From CBDCLY01 sp965218715 (GTDB lineage: Bacteria; Bacteroidota; Bacteroidia; Flavobacteriales_E; Vicingaceae): 64,000 nucleotides of DNA. Where the stretch lies: positions 66,077 through 130,076 of the forward strand of contig CBDCLY010000028.1 in the NCBI GenBank assembly GCA_965218715.1, in the 5' to 3' direction. Position numbers and translations under genes: made by a program. Of the stretch, positions 44,074 through 53,885 are shown in pieces. The notes beneath the pieces were generated by a model. That model was not told where the DNA came from. It ran no database searches and saw only the letters and a program-made list of their open reading frames with translations. Position 1 is the first letter of the stretch; each line of letters starts with the position of its first letter.

Positions 44074-45423
44074 TTAACTCATTTCGATTCGCAACATCTC
44101 AAGGCCGTTTCTGACGATGGTTTGCGATTCAATTTTTGATGTACAAATGGTTTCACATAAAGCAAAATCTTCAGGTGCTACCTCATAAATTCCAAGATTT
44201 TCCATCAATTCGATGTCTTCAATCATGATCGACTTCAATAATTGAACAGGGTAAATATCAAATGGAAATACTTTCTCATACTCTTCAGTCACAACAAATG
44301 GTCTTTCTTCACCATTCATGTCGGCCGTTAAGTTGTACTTTTCATTCGGCATCATCCAAGAAACCAAAGCTCTTGATAAACTAAACTGATCTGGATTTGG
44401 AGTAATCCAACCAAACATTCTTGGTTCTCCACCTTCTGGAATTGCTGTGACTTGGTAATCGTAAAAACCTAAATAACCATCTGCACTAACATGCGTTCCT
44501 GTCAATACGTTTCCACTGATCAAGCGCGTTTCGCCTTCTTTTAGATTTGGAGCCAATGCAGAAATCTTTGATCCAAGAATTGTTCTATAGTATTTTGGGT
44601 CGTTGACTTGTGCACCACATACAGCTACTACTCTACTGGCATCAAAATGACCTGTTTCAAAAAACTTTCCAATGCTCAATACATCTTGTGGTTTCAAAGT
44701 CCAAACTACTTCTCCTTTAGAGATAGGAGCCAAATGATGAATTTGTACACCCACGTTTCCTGCTGGGTGCGGACCAGATACTTGATTCAACTGAACGCCC
44801 TTAGCATTTAAAAAGGCTTCGTCTGCCTTAGCATCTGCATTCACATTCAAATGAACTTTTCCTTCTGTCAGTTTTGAAATCGCTTCCAATCCCAATTGAA
44901 ATGCTTTTGCTTTTCCGTGCAAGACAAAATCATTGTCAGGAGCCAAAGGATGACTATCAAATGCAGAAACAAAGATTGCTTTTGGGCTGTCCTTTGGAGA
45001 AGCAACCACATCATAAGGTCTTTGTTTGATGAAAGGCCATAGACCTGCATTACACAAAGCCTCGGTAATTCCTTTTTTGTCTAAAGAAGATGGCTCAGCA
45101 ACAGCAAATTTTTCATAAGCTATTTCTTTATCCGCCAAGATGACTACATCCAGTATTCTTCTTTTTTCGCCTCTATTGATGGCGACAACTTCTCCTGAAA
45201 CTGGCGAAGAAAACTTGATTGATTCATCATTCTTATTGTAGAATAATGGAGTACCTGCTTTTACTTCATCTCCAACTTTTACTAAAAGTTTTGGCGACAA
45301 GCCAGCAAAATCAGTCGGTTTGATAGCAACTGTTTCAGAAACAAGTGCATCGGCTAAAATTTTCTCAGCCTCACCTACCAATTTGATGTCGGTACCTTTT
45401 TTTATTTTTAGGACTTTAGACAT
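44074..45423 (-). CDS. nqrA: Na+-NQR subunit A
   Basis: NqrA is the cytoplasmic, quinone-interacting subunit of the Na+-pumping NADH:quinone reductase. The 449-aa frame is complete: MSKVLKIKKGTDIKLVGEAE at the start, VKAGTPLFYNK, GPHPAGNVGVQIHHL, and DIELMENLGIYEVAPEDFALCE near the end. It is the first gene of the six-gene operon and, apart from the frameshifts found in the later genes, shows that the operon codes for an ordinary complex. A promoter element lies at 45451-45458. Confidence 0.95.
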   Translation of the reverse strand: MSKVLKIKKGTDIKLVGEAEKILADALVSETVAIKPTDFAGLSPKLLVKVGDEVKAGTPLFYNKNDESIKFSSPVSGEVVAINRGEKRRILDVVILADKEIAYEKFAVAEPSSLDKKGITEALCNAGLWPFIKQRPYDVVASPKDSPKAIFVSAFDSHPLAPDNDFVLHGKAKAFQLGLEAISKLTEGKVHLNVNADAKADEAFLNAKGVQLNQVSGPHPAGNVGVQIHHLAPISKGEVVWTLKPQDVLSIGKFFETGHFDASRVVAVCGAQVNDPKYYRTILGSKISALAPNLKEGETRLISGNVLTGTHVSADGYLGFYDYQVTAIPEGGEPRMFGWITPNPDQFSLSRALVSWMMPNEKYNLTADMNGEERPFVVTEEYEKVFPFDIYPVQLLKSIMIEDIELMENLGIYEVAPEDFALCETICTSKIESQTIVRNGLEMLRIEMS

Positions 45424-45450
45424 TATCTATAATCATTTGATTTTCGGCTG

Positions 45451-45458
45451 CAAAAATA
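45451..45458 (-). promoter_or_regulatory. Bacteroidota -7 promoter element of the nqr operon
   Basis: On the minus strand the bases read TATTTTTG, a match to TAnnTTTG, 27 bases upstream of the nqrA start. The opposite gene at 45599 has its own element at 45587-45594 (TATCTTCG, one base off consensus). Confidence 0.4.
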
Positions 45459-45598
45459 ATATTTATCTCACTTTGAGTGCATGTTTTGTTTTAGTTTTTT
45501 TAACAGCTTCCTAATATAGAATCCATATGAATAAGGCTTGGAAGTTTAGGCTTCAATTTCTCTTGCAATAAACCAGCTTGCCTGCTTATCTTCGCAAG

Positions 45599-46975
45599 AT
45601 GAAGAACGTCTTGAAACCAGTAATCAATTGCCTTTTAATATTTCCATTGCTAAGCAGCATGGCTTGCTCCTCTTCTAAGTCGGTGAGCCAGGCCGATGCA
45701 GGCAATCAAGAGGAAGTCAGTTTTGTTGAGGAAGAAGAAGTTTATGAAGAAGACCTTTATCCTGAAGTGATTTTTGATGATCATGTTTATCAAGATAAAA
45801 TCAAAACCGTTCAGCTTCATAAAAAGGATGAAGAATTAAGTTTTCCAGTGGTTTTCTTGGGCGATCAAAAACAATTGAGCCTCAGCTTTGATGATTTATC
45901 GAATGAATTTCAAACCTATTCTTACGAATTCATCCATTGCAATGCCAATTGGCAACCCTCGGTATTGAACCCTCAAGAATACTTATCGGGTTTCATGAAC
46001 GGATTTATCGACGACTACAGTTATTCCTTCAATACCCTGATTAAGTTCATTCATTTTCGATTGGATTTTCCTAACAATGAAACGCGATTTAAACTTTCTG
46101 GCAACTACATTTTAAAAGTTTATGCCAATAGCGATCGAGAAGACTTGGTGCTCACGCGGCGTTTTTTAGTGGTGGACAAACGAATCAGCATAGAAACACA
46201 CATTCACTTGGCTACCTTAGCTAGACATCGAGATTACAAACAAGAGCTTGATTTTAATTTACACTTGGATCAGTATCCAGTGGTGGATCCCTTCTTGGAT
46301 TTGAAAGTGGTGCTCTTGCAGAACAGAAGATGGGACAATGCCATTACTTCTTTGAAACCCTTGTTTGTGCAAACCCCTAAATTGGTGTACAATTATGAAG
46401 AAGGCAATTTATTTGACGGCAACAATGAGTTCCGATTTTTTGATGCCAAAGACATCCGCTATTCTGCAATGAATGTGGATGGCATTCAGCTCATCGAAAA
46501 ACAATACCATTTATTTGTTTTGGCCAATGAACCCCGATCGTTTAAGCGCTATTATTCTCAGCAAGACCTGAATGGGAACCGCTTGATTAAAAGAGACAAC
46601 AGCAGCGATGTTAACCGAGAAGCCGATTACCTCGTAACGCATTTCAACTTAAAGAGAGAAACACCTGTCAACCAAGGAGACGTTTACGTTTATGGTGCTT
46701 TAACAGATTGGCAAATTAAGGAGGAGTTTAAAATGAAGTATGTTCCCATCAATAAAGAATACACCTTGAGCACTCCGCTAAAACAAGGTTATTACAATTA
46801 CGCTTATGCCGTTTTACCCAAAGGAGGTAGCAAAGCCGATCTAAGCATCATTGAAGGCACACATTCTGAGACAGAAAACGATTATTACTTTTTGGTCTAC
46901 CATAGGAAAAATGGTGAAGTCTACGACAGATTGGTAGGATATGAAAAGAAAAACTCTTTTCGAAGCATTGACTAA
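45599..46975 (+). CDS. DUF5103 type IX secretion plug protein
   Basis: A 458-aa protein of the DUF5103 family, called the T9SS plug because it closes the SprA translocon of type IX secretion. The N-terminus is a lipoprotein-like signal (LIFPLLSSMACSSSK), followed by an acidic linker and an extended strand-rich body (QLSLSFDDLSNEFQTYSYEF, ... QGYYNYAYAVLP). Start at 45599 rather than 45578, because it follows TATCTTCG by 4 bases and opens MKNVLKPVIN. It is divergent from nqrA. Confidence 0.88.
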   Translation: MKNVLKPVINCLLIFPLLSSMACSSSKSVSQADAGNQEEVSFVEEEEVYEEDLYPEVIFDDHVYQDKIKTVQLHKKDEELSFPVVFLGDQKQLSLSFDDLSNEFQTYSYEFIHCNANWQPSVLNPQEYLSGFMNGFIDDYSYSFNTLIKFIHFRLDFPNNETRFKLSGNYILKVYANSDREDLVLTRRFLVVDKRISIETHIHLATLARHRDYKQELDFNLHLDQYPVVDPFLDLKVVLLQNRRWDNAITSLKPLFVQTPKLVYNYEEGNLFDGNNEFRFFDAKDIRYSAMNVDGIQLIEKQYHLFVLANEPRSFKRYYSQQDLNGNRLIKRDNSSDVNREADYLVTHFNLKRETPVNQGDVYVYGALTDWQIKEEFKMKYVPINKEYTLSTPLKQGYYNYAYAVLPKGGSKADLSIIEGTHSETENDYYFLVYHRKNGEVYDRLVGYEKKNSFRSID

Positions 46976-47000
46976 TCCTAGTTTTTGCTAATATTGTTAC

Positions 47001-47387
47001 ATGTGGACACAGATAACCGATAATATCCTCATCAGTGTAGAGCCAGTTTATTTACCTCAACACAGCAAAGCTTCAGAACGAAAATTTATTTTTCAATACC
47101 AGATTAAAATTGAAAATCAAGGAACTGAGGCAGTCCAATTATTAAAGCGACATTGGTACATTTTTGATTCCTCTTCTGAACATCAAGAAGTAAAAGGAGA
47201 AGGTGTAATTGGAGAACAACCCATTATTCATCCAAATCAATTTCATGAATACCATTCTTTTTGTCAGTTGAGTTCCGACATGGGAATGATGTGGGGAACC
47301 TACCTCATGAAACGCATGCAAAGCGATGAGTTTTTTGAAGTGAAAATTCCTGAATTCCAGCTAATTGCGTCACATAAACTAAACTAA
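47001..47387 (+). CDS. apaG: ApaG family protein
   Basis: A 128-aa ApaG with the family text FIFQYQIKIENQGTEAVQLL, RHWYIFDS and GVIGEQPIIHPNQFHEY. ApaG is a small fibronectin-like fold protein linked to metal ion effects; its precise function is unsettled. It starts 25 bases after the T9SS plug gene and precedes the DUF1801 gene by 1 base. Confidence 0.93.
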   Translation: MWTQITDNILISVEPVYLPQHSKASERKFIFQYQIKIENQGTEAVQLLKRHWYIFDSSSEHQEVKGEGVIGEQPIIHPNQFHEYHSFCQLSSDMGMMWGTYLMKRMQSDEFFEVKIPEFQLIASHKLN

Positions 47388-47388
47388 A

Positions 47389-47811
47389 ATGGCAGGCAAT
47401 AAAACCATAGCGACCAAAACCTCCGTTTTGGATTTTATCAATTCAGTTGAGCAAGAAGAAAAGAAACAAGATGCTTTATTTCTCCTCGATTTAATGAAAA
47501 AAGTTACTGGCGAAGAGGCAATAATGTGGGGAACAAGTTTGATTGGTTTTGGCAATTACCATTACAGGTATGAAAGTGGCAGAGAAGGCGACTTTTTCAT
47601 TGTCGGGTTCTCTCCGAGAAAAACGGCAATGACACTATACATCATGCCAGGATTTAAGCGTTATGCAGACTTATTGGCGAAGCTTGGAAAGTACAAAACA
47701 GGAAAATCTTGCCTGTACATCAAGAGATTGAGCGAGGTTGATCTTTCCATCCTTGAAGAATTGATAAAAGACTCGGTCGATTACATGAATAAAAAATACA
47801 ATAGCGCTTAG
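47389..47811 (+). CDS. DUF1801 domain protein
   Basis: A 140-aa protein of the DUF1801 family with SVLDFINSVEQEEKKQDALF, MWGTSLIGFGNYHYRYESG and a helical tail GKYKTGKSCLYIKRLSEVDL. Biochemical role unknown. Downstream of apaG by a single base. Confidence 0.88.
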   Translation: MAGNKTIATKTSVLDFINSVEQEEKKQDALFLLDLMKKVTGEEAIMWGTSLIGFGNYHYRYESGREGDFFIVGFSPRKTAMTLYIMPGFKRYADLLAKLGKYKTGKSCLYIKRLSEVDLSILEELIKDSVDYMNKKYNSA

Positions 47812-47854
47812 CTTAGTCTTATTGTTCTTTAACTTTGATCCTTTATAAAACCAC

Positions 47855-49018
47855 ATGTACCCAACTATTGCAGATGCCATTAAAGACCTTTTTGGCTTAA
47901 ACCTTCCTCTACCCTTTCCAACCTTTGGATTTTTTGTTGCACTATCCTTTTTAATTGCTGCCTACTTATTCACCAAAGAATTAAAGCGGAAGGAAGCCTT
48001 GAATTACCTTAAGTCCAAGAAAATCAAGGTAAAAGTTGGAGAGAAAGCTAGCTTTTCAGATTTATTGAGCAATGCATTAATCGGTTTTGTTTTGGCTTAT
48101 AAATTCATCGGAATGATTCTCAATTACGATGCAGTTGCTGATGATCCTCAAGCTTATATGCTTTCCACTCAAGGTCATTTAATGGCTGGAATCGTTGGGG
48201 CAGGCTTTTTTGCATTCATCCGTTACCGAGAGAAAGAGAAAGACCGTTTAGAGAAACCAGAGATACAAGAACAAACGCAGCATCCTTATGAGTTGGTAGG
48301 TAACATGACAATGATTGCTGCAATTGCAGGAATTTTAGGGGCGAAGGTTTTTCACAATTTAGAAAACCTCGAAGAATTCATGGCTGACCCTATCGATGCT
48401 TTGATCTCTTTTAGCGGATTGAGCATTTATGGTGGTTTAATCGTAGGTGGCTTATCTGTTTTACTCTATGCAAAAAAGCAAGGATTAAAATGGGTTCATG
48501 TTGCTGATGCTTGTGCACCTGGACTTATGGCTGCTTATGGCATGGGAAGAGTTGGTTGTCAGTTAGCCGGTGATGGAGATTGGGGAATGCCAAATGACAG
48601 TCCGCAACCAGAATTTTTAAGTTTTCTCCCTGAATGGACCTGGGCCTACAATTACCCGAACAATGTTTTGGGCATGGATTTAAGGGCCGATTTTCACAGA
48701 ATGGGCCTAGAAAGCATTAGTGGAAATGCCTGGCCTACCCCTTTTTATGAAACCATCATGGCAGGAATCATTTTCATCATTCTATGGAATTTGAGAAAAC
48801 GAATTGCCATTCCCGGAGTAATCTTTTCCATCTACTTAAGCCTCAATGGTATTGAGCGTTTTTTCATCGAAAAAATCCGAATCAACCCTGATTATCACTT
48901 TTTAGGAATTTCTGCAACACAAGCAGAACTGATTGCCATACTCCTCTTTGTTTCTGGTTTATTTGGCATTTGGTATTTCACAAAAAACAAATCAAAATAC
49001 CTTCCGAATGAAGGATAA
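47855..49018 (+). CDS. lgt: Prolipoprotein diacylglyceryl transferase Lgt
   Basis: Lgt transfers diacylglycerol from phosphatidylglycerol to the Cys of prolipoproteins. The signature GMGRVGCQLAGDGDWG is near residues 228-243 and RFFIEKIRINPDY near the end. At 387 aa it is longer than the classical 270-290 aa, with an extra N-terminal part and an insertion at residues 120-145, a form common in Bacteroidota. It overlaps the next gene by 11 bases. Confidence 0.93.
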   Translation: MYPTIADAIKDLFGLNLPLPFPTFGFFVALSFLIAAYLFTKELKRKEALNYLKSKKIKVKVGEKASFSDLLSNALIGFVLAYKFIGMILNYDAVADDPQAYMLSTQGHLMAGIVGAGFFAFIRYREKEKDRLEKPEIQEQTQHPYELVGNMTMIAAIAGILGAKVFHNLENLEEFMADPIDALISFSGLSIYGGLIVGGLSVLLYAKKQGLKWVHVADACAPGLMAAYGMGRVGCQLAGDGDWGMPNDSPQPEFLSFLPEWTWAYNYPNNVLGMDLRADFHRMGLESISGNAWPTPFYETIMAGIIFIILWNLRKRIAIPGVIFSIYLSLNGIERFFIEKIRINPDYHFLGISATQAELIAILLFVSGLFGIWYFTKNKSKYLPNEG

Positions 49019-49829
49019 TCCTTCCTTGGATTTAAAAACCCTTGCCGAAGCTGTTAGTGCTTTGGGCAAATCTGTTGGACAATTTCTTAAAGATGAATTG
49101 GGTAAAGTGGCATCAGGCGCCATTGAAACAAAATCATTGAATTCTTTAGTCTCTTATGTCGACAAACAGGCAGAAATCCGATTGGTGAAGGGTTTGAAAA
49201 CCCTATTACCTGAGGCTGGTTTTTTGGTGGAAGAAGGAAGCGCGGCACATCAAAATGAAGCTTTTATCTGGATCGTGGATCCCTTGGATGGCACTACCAA
49301 TTTCTTGCATCAAATTCCAGTATTCTCCATAAGTATTGCCTTACAATACAAAGGGGAAATCGTTTTGGGGATGGTTTATGAAGTGATGCGAGACGAATGC
49401 TTTTTGGCGCATCAAGATGGTGGAGCTTTTTTAAATGGGAAAACAATTCGAGTGAGTGAAGAAGCAAAATTTTCAAATGCATTAATCGCTACAGGTTTTC
49501 CCTATTATGATTTCGAAAGGTTGAACCCTTATTTCGAAATCTTAAAAGATTTTGCGCAAACTACGCGAGGAATCCGACGAATAGGTTCAGCTGCCGTTGA
49601 CTTGGCCTACCTTGCTTGTGGAAGGTTCAATGCCTATTTCGAGTACAGTTTAAGCCCTTGGGATGTAGCCGCAGGTGCATTAATTGTAAAAGAAGCAGGA
49701 GGCTACGTTGCTGATTTTTCTAAAAAACAAAATTGGCTGCACGGAAAAGAAATTGTTGCAGTTGCACCTCCTTTAAAAGATGATCTATTCAAGATCTTAG
49801 ACCGCCACGCGATAAAAAAAGCAATTTAA
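49008..49829 (+). CDS. Inositol monophosphatase-family phosphatase
   Basis: A 273-aa member of the inositol-monophosphatase family with the two metal motifs WIVDPLDGTTNFLHQIPVFS and WDVAAGALIVKEAGGYV. In bacteria these dephosphorylate inositol phosphate, fructose-1,6-bisphosphate or 3'-phosphoadenosine compounds (SuhB, CysQ); the WDVAAG and NFLHQIP text favours SuhB-like proteins. The start at 49008 (MKDNPSLDLKT) is chosen over the longer frame, which is the tail of lgt in another frame. Confidence 0.88.
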   Translation: MKDNPSLDLKTLAEAVSALGKSVGQFLKDELGKVASGAIETKSLNSLVSYVDKQAEIRLVKGLKTLLPEAGFLVEEGSAAHQNEAFIWIVDPLDGTTNFLHQIPVFSISIALQYKGEIVLGMVYEVMRDECFLAHQDGGAFLNGKTIRVSEEAKFSNALIATGFPYYDFERLNPYFEILKDFAQTTRGIRRIGSAAVDLAYLACGRFNAYFEYSLSPWDVAAGALIVKEAGGYVADFSKKQNWLHGKEIVAVAPPLKDDLFKILDRHAIKKAI

Positions 49830-51310
49830 ACCCTATTCTTTTTCCAATTGGATCTTGCGACAGGGCTTTCGCTTTTTACTTTTGATTCTGTCCTTGCTTG
49901 ATTCTCAAAACAATGAACCGCCATTAATGCAGCAATCTCCTCGGCAGCTTCATCTTTGGTTTCAAGTAAGCTTGGCTCGAAATGATGTTTCACAAAATTG
50001 GTGTCAAAGTTTCCAGAGATCAAGGCCTCGTGTTCCAAAGCAAACTTGCAGAAACTTAGGGTAGTTTTTACACCAGAAATTTCATACTCCTCTATGGCTC
50101 TTATCATTCTTAGTCGTGCCTCTTCTCTATCTTTTCCATTACTCACCAATTTGGCAATCATTGGATCGTAATAAATGGGAATGCTCATGCCTTCTTCAAA
50201 ACCATCGTCTACACGTATGCCCGGACCTTGTGGCCTTACATACGTTTTTAATGTTCCAATGTCTGGCAAGAAATTATTCGTTGGATCTTCGGCATACACC
50301 CTTACTTCAAAAGAATGACCCAAGATTTTTAGATCTTCTTGCTTAAAGCTTAAAGCTTCTCCTCTGGCAATTTTGATTTGCTCTTTAACCAAATCGAGTC
50401 CGGTGATTTGCTCAGTAACAGGATGTTCTACCTGCAATCGAGTATTCATTTCTAAGAAATAGTAGTTCAGGTTTTCGTCCAATAAGAACTCAACTGTTCC
50501 TGCTCCAACATAATCACAAGCTTTAGCCACTTGAACAGCAGATTCTCCCATTGCCTTTCTAAGCTCTGGACTGAGAACGGAAGAAGGAGCCTCCTCGATT
50601 ACTTTTTGATGCCTTCTTTGAATGGAGCACTCTCTTTCGAAAAGGTAAACGGTATTGCCATGAGTATCTGCTAAAATCTGAATCTCGATGTGTCTTGGCG
50701 AACCAACAAATCGTTCGATGAAAACAGAACCATCGCCAAAGGAAGAGATGGCTTCAGATACCGCTCTATCCATTTGTTCTTTAAAATCTTCTACCCGTTC
50801 AACTACACGCATGCCTTTTCCACCGCCACCTGCGCTGGCCTTCACTAAAATAGGAAATCCAATTTCTTTAGCGATTGCTTCGGCAGCTGCAACATCGGTA
50901 ACGGCTTCATCGGTTCCTGGTACTAAAGGAATTCCATAATCCTTAACAGCAGCTTTTGCCGCCAATTTGCTTCCCATTACTTCCATGGCTTCTGGTGAAG
51001 GCCCAATAAATGCAATACCTGCTTTCTTTGCAGCACGAGTGAAGGAGGCATTTTCTGATAAGAAACCATACCCTGGGTGAATGCCTTCAACATTTAAATC
51101 CTTGCATACTTGCAAGATCACATCACCTCTTAAATAAGATTCTGAAGAGGCTGCCGGACCAATGTTCACTGCTTCATCTGCATAGCGCACAAAAAGTGCT
51201 TCTCGATCTGCATCAGAATAAACTGCTACCGTTTGAATTCCCATCTCTTTTGCAGAGCGCATTATTCTCAATGCTATCTCCCCTCTATTGGCCACTAAAA
51301 TTTTCTTCAT
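49826..51310 (-). CDS. accC: Biotin carboxylase (acetyl/propionyl-CoA carboxylase)
   Basis: Biotin carboxylase adds CO2 to biotin in the first half-reaction of acyl-CoA carboxylases. Motifs: KILVANRGEIALRIMRSAKE, ATP-grasp GGGGKGMRVV, the Arg-containing RECSIQRRHQKVIEEAPS and FLEMNTRLQVEHPVTE. A 494-aa protein with no biotinyl domain of its own; the last 35 residues are an unusual tail. Acetyl-CoA versus propionyl-CoA use cannot be decided here, because no partner gene is in the window. Convergent with the phosphatase gene with 4 bases of overlap. Confidence 0.92.
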   Translation of the reverse strand: MKKILVANRGEIALRIMRSAKEMGIQTVAVYSDADREALFVRYADEAVNIGPAASSESYLRGDVILQVCKDLNVEGIHPGYGFLSENASFTRAAKKAGIAFIGPSPEAMEVMGSKLAAKAAVKDYGIPLVPGTDEAVTDVAAAEAIAKEIGFPILVKASAGGGGKGMRVVERVEDFKEQMDRAVSEAISSFGDGSVFIERFVGSPRHIEIQILADTHGNTVYLFERECSIQRRHQKVIEEAPSSVLSPELRKAMGESAVQVAKACDYVGAGTVEFLLDENLNYYFLEMNTRLQVEHPVTEQITGLDLVKEQIKIARGEALSFKQEDLKILGHSFEVRVYAEDPTNNFLPDIGTLKTYVRPQGPGIRVDDGFEEGMSIPIYYDPMIAKLVSNGKDREEARLRMIRAIEEYEISGVKTTLSFCKFALEHEALISGNFDTNFVKHHFEPSLLETKDEAAEEIAALMAVHCFENQARTESKVKSESPVARSNWKKNRV

Positions 51311-51371
51311 CTTCCCAAATTTATTGGCTAAATTAAAGCTAACTTCGAAAATAAAAAATAGAAATCTTTAG

Positions 51372-52091
51372 ATGCCCATGACTAAAGACCTCCCCCGCTT
51401 TATCCTTCCCCAAAAATTAGAAAACACACTCGAATTGCCAGCAAGTGAAGCTGCCCATTTGATTAAAGTCATGCGTTCTAAAATTGGTGATCAAATTGAA
51501 ATTACCGATGGAAAAGGCCATTTGGTAATCGCTGAAATCAGTCAATTGGATAAACGATCTGCTGAGCTTAAAATTATTGAGGAAATTTCCAACCAGCCCA
51601 GTTCTTTTGGTGTTCATCTTGCCATTGCTGCAACCAAAAACACCAATAGATGGGAATGGGTCCTCGAGAAAACAACGGAGATTGGCATCGACAGAATCAG
51701 TCCCATTCTTTGCGATCATTCAGAGAGAAAACATTTAAAACAAGAGCGACAAGAACGCATCATTGAAAGTGCCGTGAAACAATCTAAAAAAACCATGATT
51801 CCACAATTGGATGAGATGCAAAGTTTTAATGAGCTGATGCAATCGGACTGGTCGGGTGAAAAATTCATCGCCCATTGCAATGATTCCTTTTCAAGGATTC
51901 CTTTAAAAGAAGCGCACCAAGCAAATCAACCGGCTTTGCTTTTGATTGGACCAGAAGGAGATTTTAGTCCGAGTGAGATTGAATTGGCTACAAAAAATGG
52001 CTTCATTTCCATAGAGATGGGAGAAAGCAGATTAAGAACAGAAACGGCTGCAATTATTGCTTGTCATACACTAAATTTGCTCAATGATTAG
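51372..52091 (+). CDS. rsmE: 16S rRNA (uracil1498-N3)-methyltransferase RsmE
   Basis: RsmE methylates U1498 of 16S rRNA. Family text: PASEAAHLIKVMRSKIGDQI in the N-terminal barrel, AIAATKNTNRWEWVLEKTTE, LIGPEGDFSPSEIELA and GESRLRTETAAIIACHTLN in the SPOUT knot. 239 aa is normal. Overlaps the DUF4159 gene by 8 bases. Confidence 0.95.
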   Translation: MPMTKDLPRFILPQKLENTLELPASEAAHLIKVMRSKIGDQIEITDGKGHLVIAEISQLDKRSAELKIIEEISNQPSSFGVHLAIAATKNTNRWEWVLEKTTEIGIDRISPILCDHSERKHLKQERQERIIESAVKQSKKTMIPQLDEMQSFNELMQSDWSGEKFIAHCNDSFSRIPLKEAHQANQPALLLIGPEGDFSPSEIELATKNGFISIEMGESRLRTETAAIIACHTLNLLND

Positions 52092-52740
52092 GTTGCTATT
52101 TTCCATCACTTTCATGCTGTCCTCTTTTTTAATGCTTGGACAAAACACACAGATTGCTTTGCTCAAATATAATGGCGGAGGAGATTGGTATGCCAACTTA
52201 GAAACATCTTTACCCAACCTTATCCGCTTCTGCAATCAGCAGATGAATACACAAATTGATTTGGAACAGGCAATAGTTGAACCAGGTAGTCCAGAGATTT
52301 TTGATTACCCAATGCTGCACATGACTGGACATGGAAATGTGGTCTTCAACCTAGAAGAAATAGAAAACCTAAGAAGCTATTTATTGGCTGGAGGATTTCT
52401 GCACATTGATGATAATTACGGGATGGATCAGTTCATTAGACGAGAAATTAAAAAGATTTTTCCCGAAGAAGATTTAGTTGAAATCCCCTACGATCATCCC
52501 ATCTATCATCAGCAATTCGATTTTGAAGGTGGTCCGCCAAAAATACATGAACATGATGGCAAAGGCTCTGAAGGCCATGGCATTGTGAAAGATGGTCGTC
52601 TGGTTTTGTTCTATACCTATGAAGCCGACTTGGGCGATGGTTGGGAGGATCAAGAAATCCATTTGGATTCGGAATCCACTCGATTGAAGGCTTTTCGAAT
52701 GGGTGCCAACATCATTTCTTTTGTTTTTTCTGAGGAATAA
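52084..52740 (+). CDS. DUF4159 exported protein
   Basis: A 218-aa protein with a signal peptide (MIRLLFSITFMLSSFLMLGQ) and the DUF4159 core: NGGGDWYANLETSLPNLIRF, MTGHGNVVFNLEEIENLRSY, GGFLHIDDNYGMDQFIRRE. The fold resembles glutamine-amidotransferase-like domains, and such proteins are exported in many Bacteroidota; function unknown. It overlaps the next gene by one base (TAATG). Confidence 0.88.
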   Translation: MIRLLFSITFMLSSFLMLGQNTQIALLKYNGGGDWYANLETSLPNLIRFCNQQMNTQIDLEQAIVEPGSPEIFDYPMLHMTGHGNVVFNLEEIENLRSYLLAGGFLHIDDNYGMDQFIRREIKKIFPEEDLVEIPYDHPIYHQQFDFEGGPPKIHEHDGKGSEGHGIVKDGRLVLFYTYEADLGDGWEDQEIHLDSESTRLKAFRMGANIISFVFSEE

Positions 52741-53885
52741 TGAATGCTGAAATTCAAGAGTTTATCCTAGAGAATATCGCTGAGAACATCTCAGATATCA
52801 GCCTAAAAATTAGCAAACAAAAGGATTGGCCAAGAGAGTACATCCTCAACCAAATTAATGGTTGGCAAAAGGCCAAGAAGAAGTTTCCCTTTTTAAAAGA
52901 TTTCCCCAATTTTCAATTCCCTGTTGCTAAATCTGTTTCTCAATCTTCATCTGAGGCTACCGCGGAGTTTAAGTCCAAATTAATAAAGGGCCAATCTAGC
53001 CTAGATTTAACTGGCGGAATGGGCATTGACTCCTACTTTTTTTCCAAAGAGTTTAAGCAGCATGCCTACAATGAATTGAATCCTGCTCTATATTCATTGA
53101 CTAAAGAAAACTTTGAGGCCTTAGTAGCAACAAACATTACTTGTTCTCAAAAGACTGCGGAAGAATTGCTACTCAATTGGACAGAAAAAGTGGATTTGAT
53201 TTACCTGGACCCAGACAGACGGCCTGGAAAAGGAAAAGCATTCTTACCAGAAGATTGTTTGCCCAATGTTTTAGAACTCTTGCCGAGAATATTTGAACTG
53301 GCTGATCATTGTCTGATTAAATTTTCTCCCATGCTGGATTTAAAGGAAGCGAAAAGATTGTTTCCAAACTGCCATACTATTCATGTGTTGGAATGGGAAA
53401 GTGAATGCAAAGAAGTTTTGTTAATGCTTGGCAAATCCGAAACTGAGGATTGTGAAATACACGCTATTGATCTAATGCATAAGAATTCATCTTTTTCATT
53501 TAATCAGGCGGAAGAAGATGCAATACAAATCCAACATGAATTAGCACTGCCCTACTTGTACGTTCCAAATGCTGCAGTATCAAAGAGTGCAGGATATAAA
53601 TCTTTAGCCAAGCAATTCAATGTTTCGAAGGTAGCAGCCAACACTCACATCTACAGTTCTAAAGAACTAATATCCACTTTTCCTGGAAGGGCTTTCGAGC
53701 TAATAAAAGAAGTGAAAGGGAACGAAATCAAAAAAAGCACAATGCATGTGATAGCAAAAAATTATCCTTTAAATGCTCAGCAATTGCAGGCCAAATTCAA
53801 GTTAAAATCTAGCGGAGAAAATTTTCTATTGGCTTTTTCTGGGATAAAGAAGAAGCATTTATTTCACACTAGGCTGATCAACTAA
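52740..53885 (+). CDS. THUMP-like class I methyltransferase
   Basis: A 381-aa SAM-dependent methyltransferase with SLDLTGGMGIDSYFFS as motif I, LIYLDPDRRPGKGKAFLPED as motif IV, and a C-terminal THUMP-like domain (residues 280-381, beginning YVPNAAVSKSAGYKSLAKQF). Probably an RNA modifier, by family; the target is unknown. It ends convergent with the next gene, overlapping it by 27 bases. Confidence 0.85.
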   Translation: MNAEIQEFILENIAENISDISLKISKQKDWPREYILNQINGWQKAKKKFPFLKDFPNFQFPVAKSVSQSSSEATAEFKSKLIKGQSSLDLTGGMGIDSYFFSKEFKQHAYNELNPALYSLTKENFEALVATNITCSQKTAEELLLNWTEKVDLIYLDPDRRPGKGKAFLPEDCLPNVLELLPRIFELADHCLIKFSPMLDLKEAKRLFPNCHTIHVLEWESECKEVLLMLGKSETEDCEIHAIDLMHKNSSFSFNQAEEDAIQIQHELALPYLYVPNAAVSKSAGYKSLAKQFNVSKVAANTHIYSSKELISTFPGRAFELIKEVKGNEIKKSTMHVIAKNYPLNAQQLQAKFKLKSSGENFLLAFSGIKKKHLFHTRLIN

